This document shows, in pieces, positions 45,285 through 53,481 of a stretch of 64,000 nucleotides of DNA. How positions within the stretch are numbered: position 1 is the first letter of the stretch; each line of letters opens with the position of its first letter. Origin of the DNA: Streptomyces sp. Tue 6430 (lineage in GTDB: Bacteria > Actinomycetota > Actinomycetes > Streptomycetales > Streptomycetaceae); NCBI GenBank assembly GCA_021568835.1, contig JAKGSH010000001.1:248001-312000 (forward strand), written 5' to 3'. The position numbers and the translations under genes were made by a program. The notes under the pieces are model-generated. The model worked only from the letters and a program-made list of their open reading frames with translations, did no database searches and was not told where the DNA came from.

Positions 45285-46445
45285 CTATGCCGAGGGGACG
45301 TCCACCCAGGTCCCGCTCGCGGCCGAGCGGGCCATCGCGTCCAGTACGGCCGCACTGCGCACGGCGTCCGTGAGGGTCGCCCCGTACGGAGTGCCCTCGG
45401 CGATCGAGCGGAGGAAGCGGTACGCCTCGATCACCTTCAGGTCGTCGTAGCCCATGGCGTTCGCCGCGCCCGGCTGGAAGGCGCCGAACTCACCCGCGCC
45501 GGGGCCGACGTACACCGTGCTGACGGGCTGGTCCTGGTACGTGGTGCCGCGGCCGACCGCCAGTTCGTTCATCCGGCGGAAGTCCCAGGACACCGCGCCG
45601 CGCGTGCCGTGCACCTCGAAGCCGTAGGAGTTCTGCTCGCCGACCGAGACCCGGCAGGCCTCCAGGACACCGCGGGCGCCCGAGGCGAACCGGAGCAGGC
45701 AGCCGACGTAGTCCTCGTTCTCGACCGGGCCCCGTACGCCGCCCGTGGCGAGGGTGTGGCCGGCGGTGGTGCCGGTGGGGCGGGACCGCTCGGGGACGAA
45801 GACGGCCGTGTCGGCGGTCAGCGAGGTGATCTCGCCGAGCAGGAAGCGGGCCAGGTCGGCGCCGTGCGAGGCCAGGTCGCCGAGGACTCCGCTGCCGCCG
45901 CGCTCACGCTCGTAGCGCCAGGTCAGGGCACCGTCGGGGTGGGCGGCGTAGTCGCTGAAGAGGCGGATGCGGACATGGGTGACCGCGCCGATGTCGCCGG
46001 CGGCGATCAGCTCGCGGGCCGCCTCGACGGCGGGCGCGTTGCGGTAGTTGAAGCCGACCGCGCCCTGGACACCCGCCTTCGTCACCGCGTCCGCGACCGC
46101 ACGGGCGTCGTCGGCGGTGAGGCCCACCGGCTTCTCGATCCACAGGTGCTTGCCGGCCTCCGCCATCGCCACACCGATCTCGCGGTGCAGGAAGTTCGGC
46201 GCGGTGATGCTGACCGCCGCCACCCGCGGGTCGGCGGCCACCTCCCGCCAGTCGCGCACCGCCGAGGCGAACCCGTACTGCCCGGCGGCCTCCTCGGCCA
46301 GGCCCGGCACCTCCTCGGCGACCGTGACCAGCTCGGGCCGCAGGGCGAGCCGCGGGAAATGGTGCGGCACGCGCGCGTACGCCCGCGTGTGCACGCGGCC
46401 CATCCAGCCGAACCCGACGACGGCGACACCCAGCGGATCACTCAC
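45285..46445 (-). CDS. Gfo/Idh/MocA oxidoreductase (second copy)
   Basis: The 386-residue oxidoreductase has VAVVGFGWMGRVHTRAY, WIEKPVGLTADDARA and GVLGDLASHGADLARFLLGE. It is only distantly like the Gfo/Idh at 40893. It is convergent with the LacI gene. The GTG start at 46445 is preceded by AAAAGGGG. A sugar or cyclitol substrate is likely, but the partners at this end (a cupin 184 bp upstream) give no further clue. Confidence 0.88.
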   Translation of the reverse strand: MSDPLGVAVVGFGWMGRVHTRAYARVPHHFPRLALRPELVTVAEEVPGLAEEAAGQYGFASAVRDWREVAADPRVAAVSITAPNFLHREIGVAMAEAGKHLWIEKPVGLTADDARAVADAVTKAGVQGAVGFNYRNAPAVEAARELIAAGDIGAVTHVRIRLFSDYAAHPDGALTWRYERERGGSGVLGDLASHGADLARFLLGEITSLTADTAVFVPERSRPTGTTAGHTLATGGVRGPVENEDYVGCLLRFASGARGVLEACRVSVGEQNSYGFEVHGTRGAVSWDFRRMNELAVGRGTTYQDQPVSTVYVGPGAGEFGAFQPGAANAMGYDDLKVIEAYRFLRSIAEGTPYGATLTDAVRSAAVLDAMARSAASGTWVDVPSA

Positions 46446-46629
46446 GGCAGTAGCCCCTTTTGGACCGGTCACGCCTCGTCCACATCTTGTCCAGGTCACC
46501 CTGATCTTCCGTTTTCCGGGGTGTCAAGGCCTTCGGTGACGGGGTGGCCCGGTGACCGGGAGGCCCGGCGACCGGGTGACCCGGCGGCCCGGCCCACCGC
46601 GCGATCGCGCACTTCGCGGGGCGGCGCTG

Positions 46630-46974
46630 TCAGAGGCTGATCGCGTACGCCTTGCGCAGGGTCTCGTGCACGGTCCACGTCGTCCGGTCGCCGGCCCGCA
46701 GTACGGCCATGTCGCCGGGCCCGACACGCAGCGTGGGCCCGCCCTCGACCTCGACGGTCGCCGAGCCGCTGACCACCACGAACAGCTCGTCCGCCTCCGT
46801 GTCGGTGACGACGCCGGGCGTGATCTGCCAGATCCCGCGGACCTGCCGCCCGTCCGGCGACTCCCACACCACCTTGCCGCTCACCTCGGGGGTCCCGGAC
46901 ACGATCTGCCCCGGGTCGAGGGGCTCGGGTTCGAGAGCGGCGTCGGGGACGTGGAGAGCGAAGCTGGGTGTCAT
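46630..46974 (-). CDS. Cupin-domain protein
   Basis: The 114-residue single-domain cupin (Cupin_3/EutQ-like) has the strands GIWQITPGVVTDTEADELF, VVVSGSATVEVEGG and VGPGDMAVLRAGDRTTW, but few of the usual metal-binding histidines. It lies upstream of the second Gfo/Idh gene on the same strand and ends 184 bp before it. Function unknown. Confidence 0.82.
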   Translation of the reverse strand: MTPSFALHVPDAALEPEPLDPGQIVSGTPEVSGKVVWESPDGRQVRGIWQITPGVVTDTEADELFVVVSGSATVEVEGGPTLRVGPGDMAVLRAGDRTTWTVHETLRKAYAISL

Positions 46975-47115
46975 GGGGCGACCCTAACGACGCTGCGCGC
47001 GGGAGGGCGTTGACAGAGTGTGCGGTATCGGAGCGTTCGCCGGGACACATCGTCGCGCGGCGGCATCGGCCGACGCCCGGGCCGCGTCGGCACGGCGGGC
47101 GCGGCCGCAATATGG

Positions 47116-47157
47116 CAAACAAAATTGTTGACAATTCTGTTTGGCTAGATTTAGGTT
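47116..47157 (+). promoter_or_regulatory. Palindromic operator and promoter of the GntR gene
   Basis: CAAACAAAATTGT (47116-47128) and ACAATTCTGTTTG (47131-47143) are inverted repeats with one mismatch in 13, centred on TG. Overlapping it is TTGACA (47128-47133) followed after 18 bp by TAGGTT (47152-47157), a good promoter. A repressor at the palindrome would cover the -35 box. The core ATTGTTGACAA recurs upstream of the MFS permease gene at 51659. Confidence 0.75.
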
Positions 47158-47186
47158 CGACAGGCACTCACTCAGGGAGGGCAACG

Positions 47187-47837
47187 ATGCCGACAGAAGC
47201 CCGTCCGAGCACCGGGGAGCAGGCCAGGCAGCACGCGCTCGCGCAGCTGCGGCAGGCGATCCTGCACGGCGAGATGGCACCGGCACAGCGGCTGGTGGAG
47301 AACGAGCTCGCCGAGCAGTTCGGTGTGACGCGGGCCAGCATCCGTGCCGCGCTCATCGATCTGGAGTCCCAGGGACTCGTCGAACGGATCCGCAACCGCG
47401 GCTCGCGGGTGCGGGTGGTGAGCGTGGACGAGGCGGTCGCCATCACCGAGTGCCGGATGGTCCTCGAAGGGCTGTGCGCGGCGAAGGCGGCCGTCGCGGC
47501 CAGCGACGACCAACTGGACCGGCTGACCGACCTCGGCACCGCGATGAGCAAGGCCGTGGCCGCCGGCGAACCGGTGACCTACTCCGAGCTGAACCACGAA
47601 CTGCACGTCCGAATCCGGGAGTTCTCCGACCAGCGGACCGCGCAGGAACTGCTGGAGCGGCTCAACGCGCAACTGGTCCGGCACCGCTTTCAGTTGGCGC
47701 TCAGGCCGGGGCGTCCGCAGCAATCCCTGAACGAGCACCTGACCATGATCGAGGCGATCAGGGCCAGGGACCCGCAGGCGGCCGAAGCGGCCGTCCGCGC
47801 CCACCTCACCAGCGTGATCGAGGCACTGCGCGACTGA
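47187..47837 (+). CDS. GntR-family regulator (FCD type)
   Basis: The 216-residue GntR regulator has a winged helix LVENELAEQFGVTRASIRAA and an FCD ligand domain with metal-binding-type histidines (ELNHELHVRIREFSD). GGGAGG precedes the ATG. It is followed on the same strand by the GalB-, GalC-, GalD- and VOC dioxygenase-like genes. FCD regulators sense organic acids, so a ring-cleavage intermediate or the aromatic acid itself is the likely ligand. Confidence 0.9.
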   Translation: MPTEARPSTGEQARQHALAQLRQAILHGEMAPAQRLVENELAEQFGVTRASIRAALIDLESQGLVERIRNRGSRVRVVSVDEAVAITECRMVLEGLCAAKAAVAASDDQLDRLTDLGTAMSKAVAAGEPVTYSELNHELHVRIREFSDQRTAQELLERLNAQLVRHRFQLALRPGRPQQSLNEHLTMIEAIRARDPQAAEAAVRAHLTSVIEALRD

Positions 47838-48017
47838 TCACGGCTGCGCGGGGCGGGCGCCCACCTGTCACCACGGCGACCGGTCCGAAGGAGCGCGCCG
47901 GTGTCGGGAGCGCGAGCGTGCGTGAGGCCCGCAGGGGCCGACAGCACGGTCGCGGTCTTCCGGGAACGCCGGTGGAAGCGCTCCGGAGGCGAGCCGCCCC
48001 ACAAGGGAGATTGCAGC

Positions 48018-48770
48018 ATGACCCAGGCCACAGTGCCCGCCCGCCCACCCCGATCGACCCTCGTCGTCACCGCGCACGCCGGCGATTTCGTGTGGCGGGC
48101 GGGCGGTGCCATCGCCCTGGCCGCCTCGCGCGGGGAGAAGGTCACCATCGCGTGCCTGACCTTCGGCGAGCGAGGCGAGTCCGCCAAGGCGTGGCGCGAG
48201 GGCAAGCGGCTGGACGAGATCAAGGCGATGCGCCGCGACGAGGCCGAACGCGCCGCCGCCGTCCTCGGCGCCGAGGTGCGGTTCTTCGACGCGGGCGACT
48301 ACCCGTTGGTCGCGACCGCGGAACTGACCGACACGCTGGTCGGTGTCTACCGCGAGACCCAGCCCGACGTCGTCCTCACCCACCCCGCCGAGGACCCGTA
48401 CAACGGCGACCACCCGGCCGCCAACCGGATGGCCCTGGAGGCCCGCGTCCTCGCCCAGGCCATCGGTTACCCGGGCCCCGGCGAGATCATCGGCGCCCCG
48501 CCCGTCTTCTGCTTCGAGCCGCACCAGCCCGAGATGAGCGGCTTCCGGCCCGAGGTCCTCCTCGACATCACCGAGGTCTGGGAGACCAAGCGCAAGGCCA
48601 TGGAGTGCCTCGGCGCCCAGCAGCACCTGTGGGACTACTACACCGACCTCGCCGTCCGCCGCGGCGTCCAGCTCAAGCGCAACGCCGGCCCCAACCTGGG
48701 CCTCGCGCACCGGACGATGGCCGAGGCGTACATGCGCCCCTACCCGCAGATCGCCAAGGAGCTGGCATGA
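48018..48770 (+). CDS. galB: GalB-like 4-oxalomesaconate hydratase (PIG-L fold)
   Basis: The 250-residue protein has a PIG-L-type metal-site segment VTAHAGDFVWRAGGAIAL in which the usual AHPDD is AHAGD, as I recall for the 4-oxalomesaconate hydratase GalB of Pseudomonas putida. LTFGERGESAKAW, HPAEDPYNGDHPAAN and FEPHQPEMSGFRPEV also resemble that enzyme. It would hydrate 4-oxalomesaconate to 4-carboxy-4-hydroxy-2-oxoadipate (CHA). AGGGAGA precedes the ATG. The gene overlaps the aldolase by 4 bp (ATGA). A deacetylase role is the alternative, but the context argues against it. Confidence 0.82.
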   Translation: MTQATVPARPPRSTLVVTAHAGDFVWRAGGAIALAASRGEKVTIACLTFGERGESAKAWREGKRLDEIKAMRRDEAERAAAVLGAEVRFFDAGDYPLVATAELTDTLVGVYRETQPDVVLTHPAEDPYNGDHPAANRMALEARVLAQAIGYPGPGEIIGAPPVFCFEPHQPEMSGFRPEVLLDITEVWETKRKAMECLGAQQHLWDYYTDLAVRRGVQLKRNAGPNLGLAHRTMAEAYMRPYPQIAKELA

Positions 48771-49480
48771 GCGGCGTGATCGTCACCGGCCCGCCGAAGG
48801 CGCAGACGAAGGACGTCGAGGCGCTCGCCGCCTTCGGAGTGGCCACCGTGAGCGAGGCGATGGGACGAACGGGCCTGCTGGGCCCGGAGATCCGGCCCGT
48901 CCAGCAGGGAGTGCGGGTCGCGGGCACCGCCGTCACGGTGCTCAGCTGGCCCGGCGACAACCTGATGATCCACGCGGCCGTCGAGCAGTGCGGCGAGGGC
49001 GACGTCCTGGTCGTCACCACCACCTCGCCGTCCACCGACGGCATGTTCGGCGAACTGTTCGCCACCGCGCTCCAACGGCGCGGCGTGCGCGGCCTGGTCA
49101 TCAACGCCGGCATCCGCGACACCCGGGAACTGCGCGAGATGGACTTCCCGGCCTGGTCGCGGGCGGTGTCCGCGCAGGGCACCGTCAAGGCCACCGGCGG
49201 CTCGGTGAACGTCCCCGTCGCCGTCGACGGCCAGGTGATCCGCCCCGGTGACGTGATCCTCGCCGACGACGACGGTGTCGTGGTCGTCCCGCGCGAACGC
49301 GCCCGCGCCGTCGCCGAGGCGTCCGAGGCCCGCGAGGCGAAGGAGGCGCAGTCCCGCGCCGCGTTCCTCGAGGGTGAACTCGGCCTGGACCGCTACGGGT
49401 TGAGGGGCACGCTCGAGCGGCTCGGCGTCGAGTACCGGACGTACGAGGAGTACGTCTCGGACGCGGGGGAGTCCGCGTGA
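48767..49480 (+). CDS. galC: CHA (4-carboxy-4-hydroxy-2-oxoadipate) aldolase, GalC/LigK type
   Basis: The 237-residue protein belongs to the RraA-like HMG/CHA aldolases. VTVLSWPGDNLMIHAAVEQC, INAGIRDTRELREMDFPAW and ILADDDGVVVVPRERA carry the conserved GD, RD and DDDGV residues for the divalent metal and substrate. It splits CHA into pyruvate and oxaloacetate. It overlaps its neighbours by 4 bp on both sides (ATGA and GTGA), so translation of the whole operon is coupled. Confidence 0.88.
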   Translation: MSGVIVTGPPKAQTKDVEALAAFGVATVSEAMGRTGLLGPEIRPVQQGVRVAGTAVTVLSWPGDNLMIHAAVEQCGEGDVLVVTTTSPSTDGMFGELFATALQRRGVRGLVINAGIRDTRELREMDFPAWSRAVSAQGTVKATGGSVNVPVAVDGQVIRPGDVILADDDGVVVVPRERARAVAEASEAREAKEAQSRAAFLEGELGLDRYGLRGTLERLGVEYRTYEEYVSDAGESA

Positions 49481-50607
49481 GCGGCGTGCCCGAGGTGCAC
49501 GCCGTGCCCGAGGGGGTGCCGTGCCTGTTGATGCGGGGCGGCACCTCCAAGGGCGCCTACTTCCTCGCCGCCGACCTGCCCGCCGGACCGGCCCAGCGGG
49601 ACGACCTGTTGCTGCGGATCATGGGCAGTCCCGACGAGCGCCAGATCGACGGCCTGGGCGGCGCCCACCCGCTCACCAGCAAGGTGGCCGTGATCTCGCC
49701 GTCCGCCGATCCGGACGCCGACGTCGACTACCTGTTCCTCCAAGTGGCGGTCGACCGAGCAGAGGTGACGGACCGTCAGAACTGCGGGAACATCCTCGCC
49801 GGCGTCGGCCCGTTCGCCGTCGAGCGCGGGCTGGTCCCGGCGGGCCCGGACCAGACCTCGGTCCGCATCCGCATGGTCAACAGCGGCGACCGGGCCACGG
49901 TGACCTTCCCCACCCCCGGCGGCCGGGTGGACTACACCGGCGAGGCGGAGATCTCCGGCGTGCCGGGCGCCGCGGCGCCCGTGCTGATCGAGTTCCCGCC
50001 GGGCCCGAACCCGCTCCTGCCCACCGGCAGCGCCCGCGAGGAGATCGACGGCGTCCAGGTGACCTGCGTGGACAACGGCATGCCGACGGTCCTGATCGCC
50101 GCGACCTCCCTGAGGGTCACCGGCTACGAGCCGCCCGCCGAACTGGAGGCCGACCGGAGCCTGGCCGACCGGCTCCACCGGATCCGGCTGGAGGCGGGCC
50201 GCCGGATGGGGCTCGGGGACGTGACCGACGCCACCGTGCCCAAGCTCACGCTGCTGGCCCCGCCCCGCGACGGCGGCGCCGTGACCACCCGCACCTTCAT
50301 CCCGGTGCGCTGCCACCCCTCCATCGGGGTGCTCGGTGCGGCAGGCGTCGCCGCGGGCCTTCGCATCGAAGGAGGCGTCGGCGCCGATCTGGCACACACG
50401 GAGCCCGGAAGTGACCGAATTCGCATAGAACATCCCACCGGATTCCTGGACATCGAAAGCAGCCTCGGCACCACCCCCGAGGGCCTGCCCTCCGCCCGCC
50501 GCACGGCCGTGGTCCGCACGGCCCGCAAGCTCTTCGACGGCACCGTCTTCCCGCGGTCCGCCGGGACGGCACCGATCCACCCGCACCCCCTTGGAGGTCA
50601 ACGATGA
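49477..50607 (+). CDS. galD: 4-oxalomesaconate tautomerase, PrpF/GalD family
   Basis: The 376-residue PrpF-family isomerase has LLMRGGTSKGAYFLAADLP at the N-terminus, NCGNILAGVGPFAVERG with the catalytic-site Cys, and HPSIGVLGAAGVAAGL. The PrpF family moves double bonds; GalD and LigU convert keto/enol forms of 4-oxalomesaconate. The start is GTG 49477 in a 4-bp overlap. Its place between the CHA aldolase and the ring-cleavage gene fits the isomerisation step. Confidence 0.86.
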   Translation: MSGVPEVHAVPEGVPCLLMRGGTSKGAYFLAADLPAGPAQRDDLLLRIMGSPDERQIDGLGGAHPLTSKVAVISPSADPDADVDYLFLQVAVDRAEVTDRQNCGNILAGVGPFAVERGLVPAGPDQTSVRIRMVNSGDRATVTFPTPGGRVDYTGEAEISGVPGAAAPVLIEFPPGPNPLLPTGSAREEIDGVQVTCVDNGMPTVLIAATSLRVTGYEPPAELEADRSLADRLHRIRLEAGRRMGLGDVTDATVPKLTLLAPPRDGGAVTTRTFIPVRCHPSIGVLGAAGVAAGLRIEGGVGADLAHTEPGSDRIRIEHPTGFLDIESSLGTTPEGLPSARRTAVVRTARKLFDGTVFPRSAGTAPIHPHPLGGQR

Positions 50608-51554
50608 CTCCGCCCCTCGGCGACATCGCGCACATCGGCCACGCCCAGCTGTTCACCCCGGACCTGGACGCCAGCGTCGGTTTCTTCACCGACTACCTGG
50701 GCCTCACCGTCAACGGCCAGGACGGCGGCACGGTCTACCTGCGCACCTTCGACGACTACGAGCACCACAGCCTCGTCCTCACCGCCCGCGACACCCCCGG
50801 CCTCGGCCGGCTCGCCCTGCGCACCTCCGGCGAGGAGGCGCTCCGGCGGCGGGTGCGGGCGGTCGAGGAGGCGGGCGGCACCGGCCACTGGGCCGAGGAC
50901 GAACCCGGCCTCGGCAAGCTGTACGTCACCACCGACCCGGACGGCCACGAGCACGCCCTGTACTGGGAGAGCGAGCACTACCGGGCCCCCGACGAGCTGA
51001 AACCGGCGCTGAAGAACCAGCCGCAGGCCAAGCCCAACCGGGGCGTGGGCGTACGACGGCTGGACCACGTCAACTTCCTCGCCGCCGACGTCCTCGCCAA
51101 CGCCGAGTTCCAGCAACACGTCCTCGGCGCCCGCCCCACCGAGCAGATCCGGCTCGACACCGGGAAGATCGCGGCGCGCTGGCTGACGTACACGAACAAG
51201 TCGTACGACGTCGTCTACACCTCGGACTGGACCGGCAGCAGCGGGCGGCTGCACCACGTCGCCTTCGCCACCGACACCCGCGAGGACATCCTGCGCGCCG
51301 CCGATCTCGCCGTCGACAGCGGTGTGTTCATCGAGACGGGACCGCACAAGCACGCCATCCAGCAGACGTTCTTCCTGTACGTCTACGAGCCCGGCGGCAA
51401 CCGGATCGAACTGTGCAACCCGCTCACCCGCCTGGTGCTCGCGCCCGACTGGCCGCTGGTCACCTGGACCGAGGAGGAGCGCGGGAAGGGCCAGGCCTGG
51501 GGCCTGAAGACCATCGAGTCCTTCCACACGCACGGCACCCCGCCGGTCGCGTAA
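50604..51554 (+). CDS. Two-domain VOC extradiol ring-cleavage dioxygenase
   Basis: The 316-residue protein has two VOC modules, as in type I extradiol dioxygenases such as catechol 2,3-dioxygenase. H155 (LDHVNFLAAD), H218 (LHHVAFAT) and E269 (GGNRIELCN) match the 2-His-1-carboxylate iron triad of XylE (H153, H214, E265). H250 and Y259 fall where XylE has its catalytic His246 and Tyr255. The substrate was not determined. The GalBCD-like enzymes downstream in the pathway point to a 3,4-dihydroxybenzoate or gallate-like acid. ATG 50604 overlaps the GalD stop by 4 bp. Confidence 0.85.
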   Translation: MTPPLGDIAHIGHAQLFTPDLDASVGFFTDYLGLTVNGQDGGTVYLRTFDDYEHHSLVLTARDTPGLGRLALRTSGEEALRRRVRAVEEAGGTGHWAEDEPGLGKLYVTTDPDGHEHALYWESEHYRAPDELKPALKNQPQAKPNRGVGVRRLDHVNFLAADVLANAEFQQHVLGARPTEQIRLDTGKIAARWLTYTNKSYDVVYTSDWTGSSGRLHHVAFATDTREDILRAADLAVDSGVFIETGPHKHAIQQTFFLYVYEPGGNRIELCNPLTRLVLAPDWPLVTWTEEERGKGQAWGLKTIESFHTHGTPPVA

Positions 51555-51658
51555 CACCCCTCCCAGGCGCCACGGGCGGCCCCTGACGGCCTTCCCGTGG
51601 CCCTCCAGCGGCTCTTGCCGGGCCGCGCCGCCCCGACGCGGGACCAGTCGTCGATAAG

Positions 51659-51704
51659 ATTGTTGACAAAAATGTTGACGAAAATCGCCGCAGGTCTCTA
51701 GCGT
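51659..51704 (+). promoter_or_regulatory. Promoter of the MFS gene with GntR-type operator core
   Basis: ATTGTTGACAA (51659-51669) is identical to the core of the palindrome in front of the GntR gene. It is followed by a second near copy, giving tandem 12-bp units TGTTGACAAAAA and TGTTGACGAAAA (51661-51684). TTGACG (51675-51680) and TAGCGT (51699-51704) with an 18-bp spacer form a promoter, so regulator binding would cover the -35 region, as at the GntR gene. Confidence 0.7.
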
Positions 51705-51737
51705 CGGGGCACCCCGCCCGCACGAGAGGAAACAACG

Positions 51738-53069
51738 ATGTCCTCCTCCCCCTCCCCGCTGTCCGCCCGCGGCAGCAGACTGGCCTTCCTGGCCGTCGGC
51801 CTCTGCTGGCTGGCCGTCCTCTTCGACGGCCTGGACATGTTCATCTACGGCTCGGTCCTCCCGCACCTGCTGGAGACCAGGACCTTCGGCCTCACCCCGG
51901 ACCAGGCCGGCGACCTCGGCAGCTACGCCACCTTCGGCATGCTGATCGGCGCGCTCACCGCCGGCACGGTCGCCGACCGGATCGGCCGCAAGAAGCTGAT
52001 GGTCGCCTGCGTGACCCTCTTCTCGCTGGCCTCGGGCCTGTGCGCCCTCGCCGACGGCATCGCCGTCTTCGGCCTCGGCCGGACCCTCGCCGGCATCGGC
52101 CTCGGCGGACTGCTGCCGACCGCGATCAGCATGGTCTCCGACTACGCCCCGCGCGGCCGCGGCGCCCTCGTCATCGGCCTGCTGATGACCGCCCACCACG
52201 CCGGCGGCATCCTCTCCGCCTACGTCGCCAAGTGGCTCGTCGACCCCGTCGGCTGGCGCGCGGCGTTCTGGGTGTGCGTCCTGCCGCTGCTGTTCGTCCC
52301 GGTCCTCGCCCGCTTCCTGCCCGAGTCGCTGAGCTTCCTCGTCGCCAAGGGGCGGACCGAGGAGGCCCGCGCACTGGCCGCCCGCCACGACGTCGAACTG
52401 CCCGCCCCCAAGCCGGCCGGGACCGCCGCGGGCGACCGCTGGACCAACCTGGCCGGCCTCTTCCGCGACGGCGAGTGGACCCGGACCCTGCTGTACTGGG
52501 CGGCCTCCTTCGGCGGTCTGCTCCTGGTCTACGGCGTCGCCACCTGGCTGCCCACCCTCATGCGCGCCGAGGGCTACGAACTCGGCTCCGCGCTGTCCTT
52601 CGTGGTCGTCTTCAACCTCGGCGGCATCGTGGGCATGCTGGTCGCCGGCCGGGCCGCCGACAGCTTCGGCGCCCCGCGCATCTCGGCGGTCTGGTTCGCG
52701 CTGACCGCCGCCGGCGTGTACCTGCTCAGCGTGCACATGCCGATGACGGTCACGATGATCGTCGTCTTCCTCACCGGCGTCTTCCTCAACAGCGCCCAGA
52801 CGATGATCTACGCGACGGTCTCCATCCGCTCCGCCCCGGACACCCGCGCCACCGCCGTCGGCTGGACCTCGGGCATGGGCCGCTTCGGCGCCGTCTTCGG
52901 CCCGTGGCTCGGGGGTCAGCTCCTCGCCTCGGGCCAGGGCGAGTGGGGGTTCACGGCCTTCGCGCTCGCCGGTGTCTCCTCCATGGTCCTCATCGGGATC
53001 GCGGCCCTGCGCGCCCCGCGGACGGCCGCCGAGGACAGCCCGCGCGAGCAGCCGCTGGCCGCGCACTGA
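51738..53069 (+). CDS. MFS aromatic-acid/H+ symporter (AAHS family)
   Basis: The 443-residue transporter has 12 hydrophobic segments and the AAHS signature DGLDMFIYG in helix 1, where PcaK-type carriers have DGxD. The major facilitator loop is GTVADRIGRKKLM. GAGAGGAAA precedes the ATG. It has its own promoter but shares the GntR-type operator core, so it should be co-induced with the ring-cleavage operon and import the aromatic acid substrate. It ends at 53067-53069; a 410-bp gap follows. Confidence 0.9.
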   Translation: MSSSPSPLSARGSRLAFLAVGLCWLAVLFDGLDMFIYGSVLPHLLETRTFGLTPDQAGDLGSYATFGMLIGALTAGTVADRIGRKKLMVACVTLFSLASGLCALADGIAVFGLGRTLAGIGLGGLLPTAISMVSDYAPRGRGALVIGLLMTAHHAGGILSAYVAKWLVDPVGWRAAFWVCVLPLLFVPVLARFLPESLSFLVAKGRTEEARALAARHDVELPAPKPAGTAAGDRWTNLAGLFRDGEWTRTLLYWAASFGGLLLVYGVATWLPTLMRAEGYELGSALSFVVVFNLGGIVGMLVAGRAADSFGAPRISAVWFALTAAGVYLLSVHMPMTVTMIVVFLTGVFLNSAQTMIYATVSIRSAPDTRATAVGWTSGMGRFGAVFGPWLGGQLLASGQGEWGFTAFALAGVSSMVLIGIAALRAPRTAAEDSPREQPLAAH

Positions 53070-53481
53070 CCGGCCGGGCAGCCGGTCGGGGCCGCCCGGC
53101 CGTCAGGCCTTTCCGACAGGACCCCGGCTCCCGGGTCTCTCCGGGTCTTCCCGGCGGGGCCCCGGACACCGGCCCGTGACGGGGACGCGACACGTCGGCC
53201 AGGTCCCGCGGGCACGCAGGGACGCCGGCCACCGCACCGCAGAGGTGACGGGGGCCGGCGCCCGGCGTACCACCGCCACCCGAGAAGGTGGGGCGCGACC
53301 TGACGGAACGCGCCGAGAAGCCGGGCGTCGCCCTGCCGGTGGCAGCCGGACGGGGGACGGCCGGACAGGGCCACAGCGGCAGCCGGCAGGACGGCCGGGC
53401 GCCCGCGTCCCACCGCGGGACACGGGCGCCCGGCCGCCCCGCCGGACCGGCCCTGGGCCGCGGGGCGCGCCGTCCCGCCCC
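53070..53481. other. Intergenic region between convergent loci
   Basis: About 410 bp of very GC-rich sequence with no recognisable gene on either strand. It separates the MFS gene from the minus-strand methyltransferase and contains a strong hairpin at 53395-53433. I saw no other structure. Confidence 0.6.
53395..53433. terminator. Bidirectional-looking stem-loop
   Basis: CCGGGCGCCCG (53395-53405) pairs with CGGGCGCCCGG (53423-53433), and inside, GTCCC pairs with GGGAC. It sits between the convergent MFS and methyltransferase genes, 49 bp from the latter's stop, so it could terminate both. Confidence 0.7.

Noticed and set aside
48018..48770. Mycothiol-type PIG-L deacetylase (MshB/Mca) identity
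   Set aside because: The AHPDD motif is replaced by AHAGD and the neighbours are ring-cleavage pathway enzymes, which fits a GalB-type hydratase.
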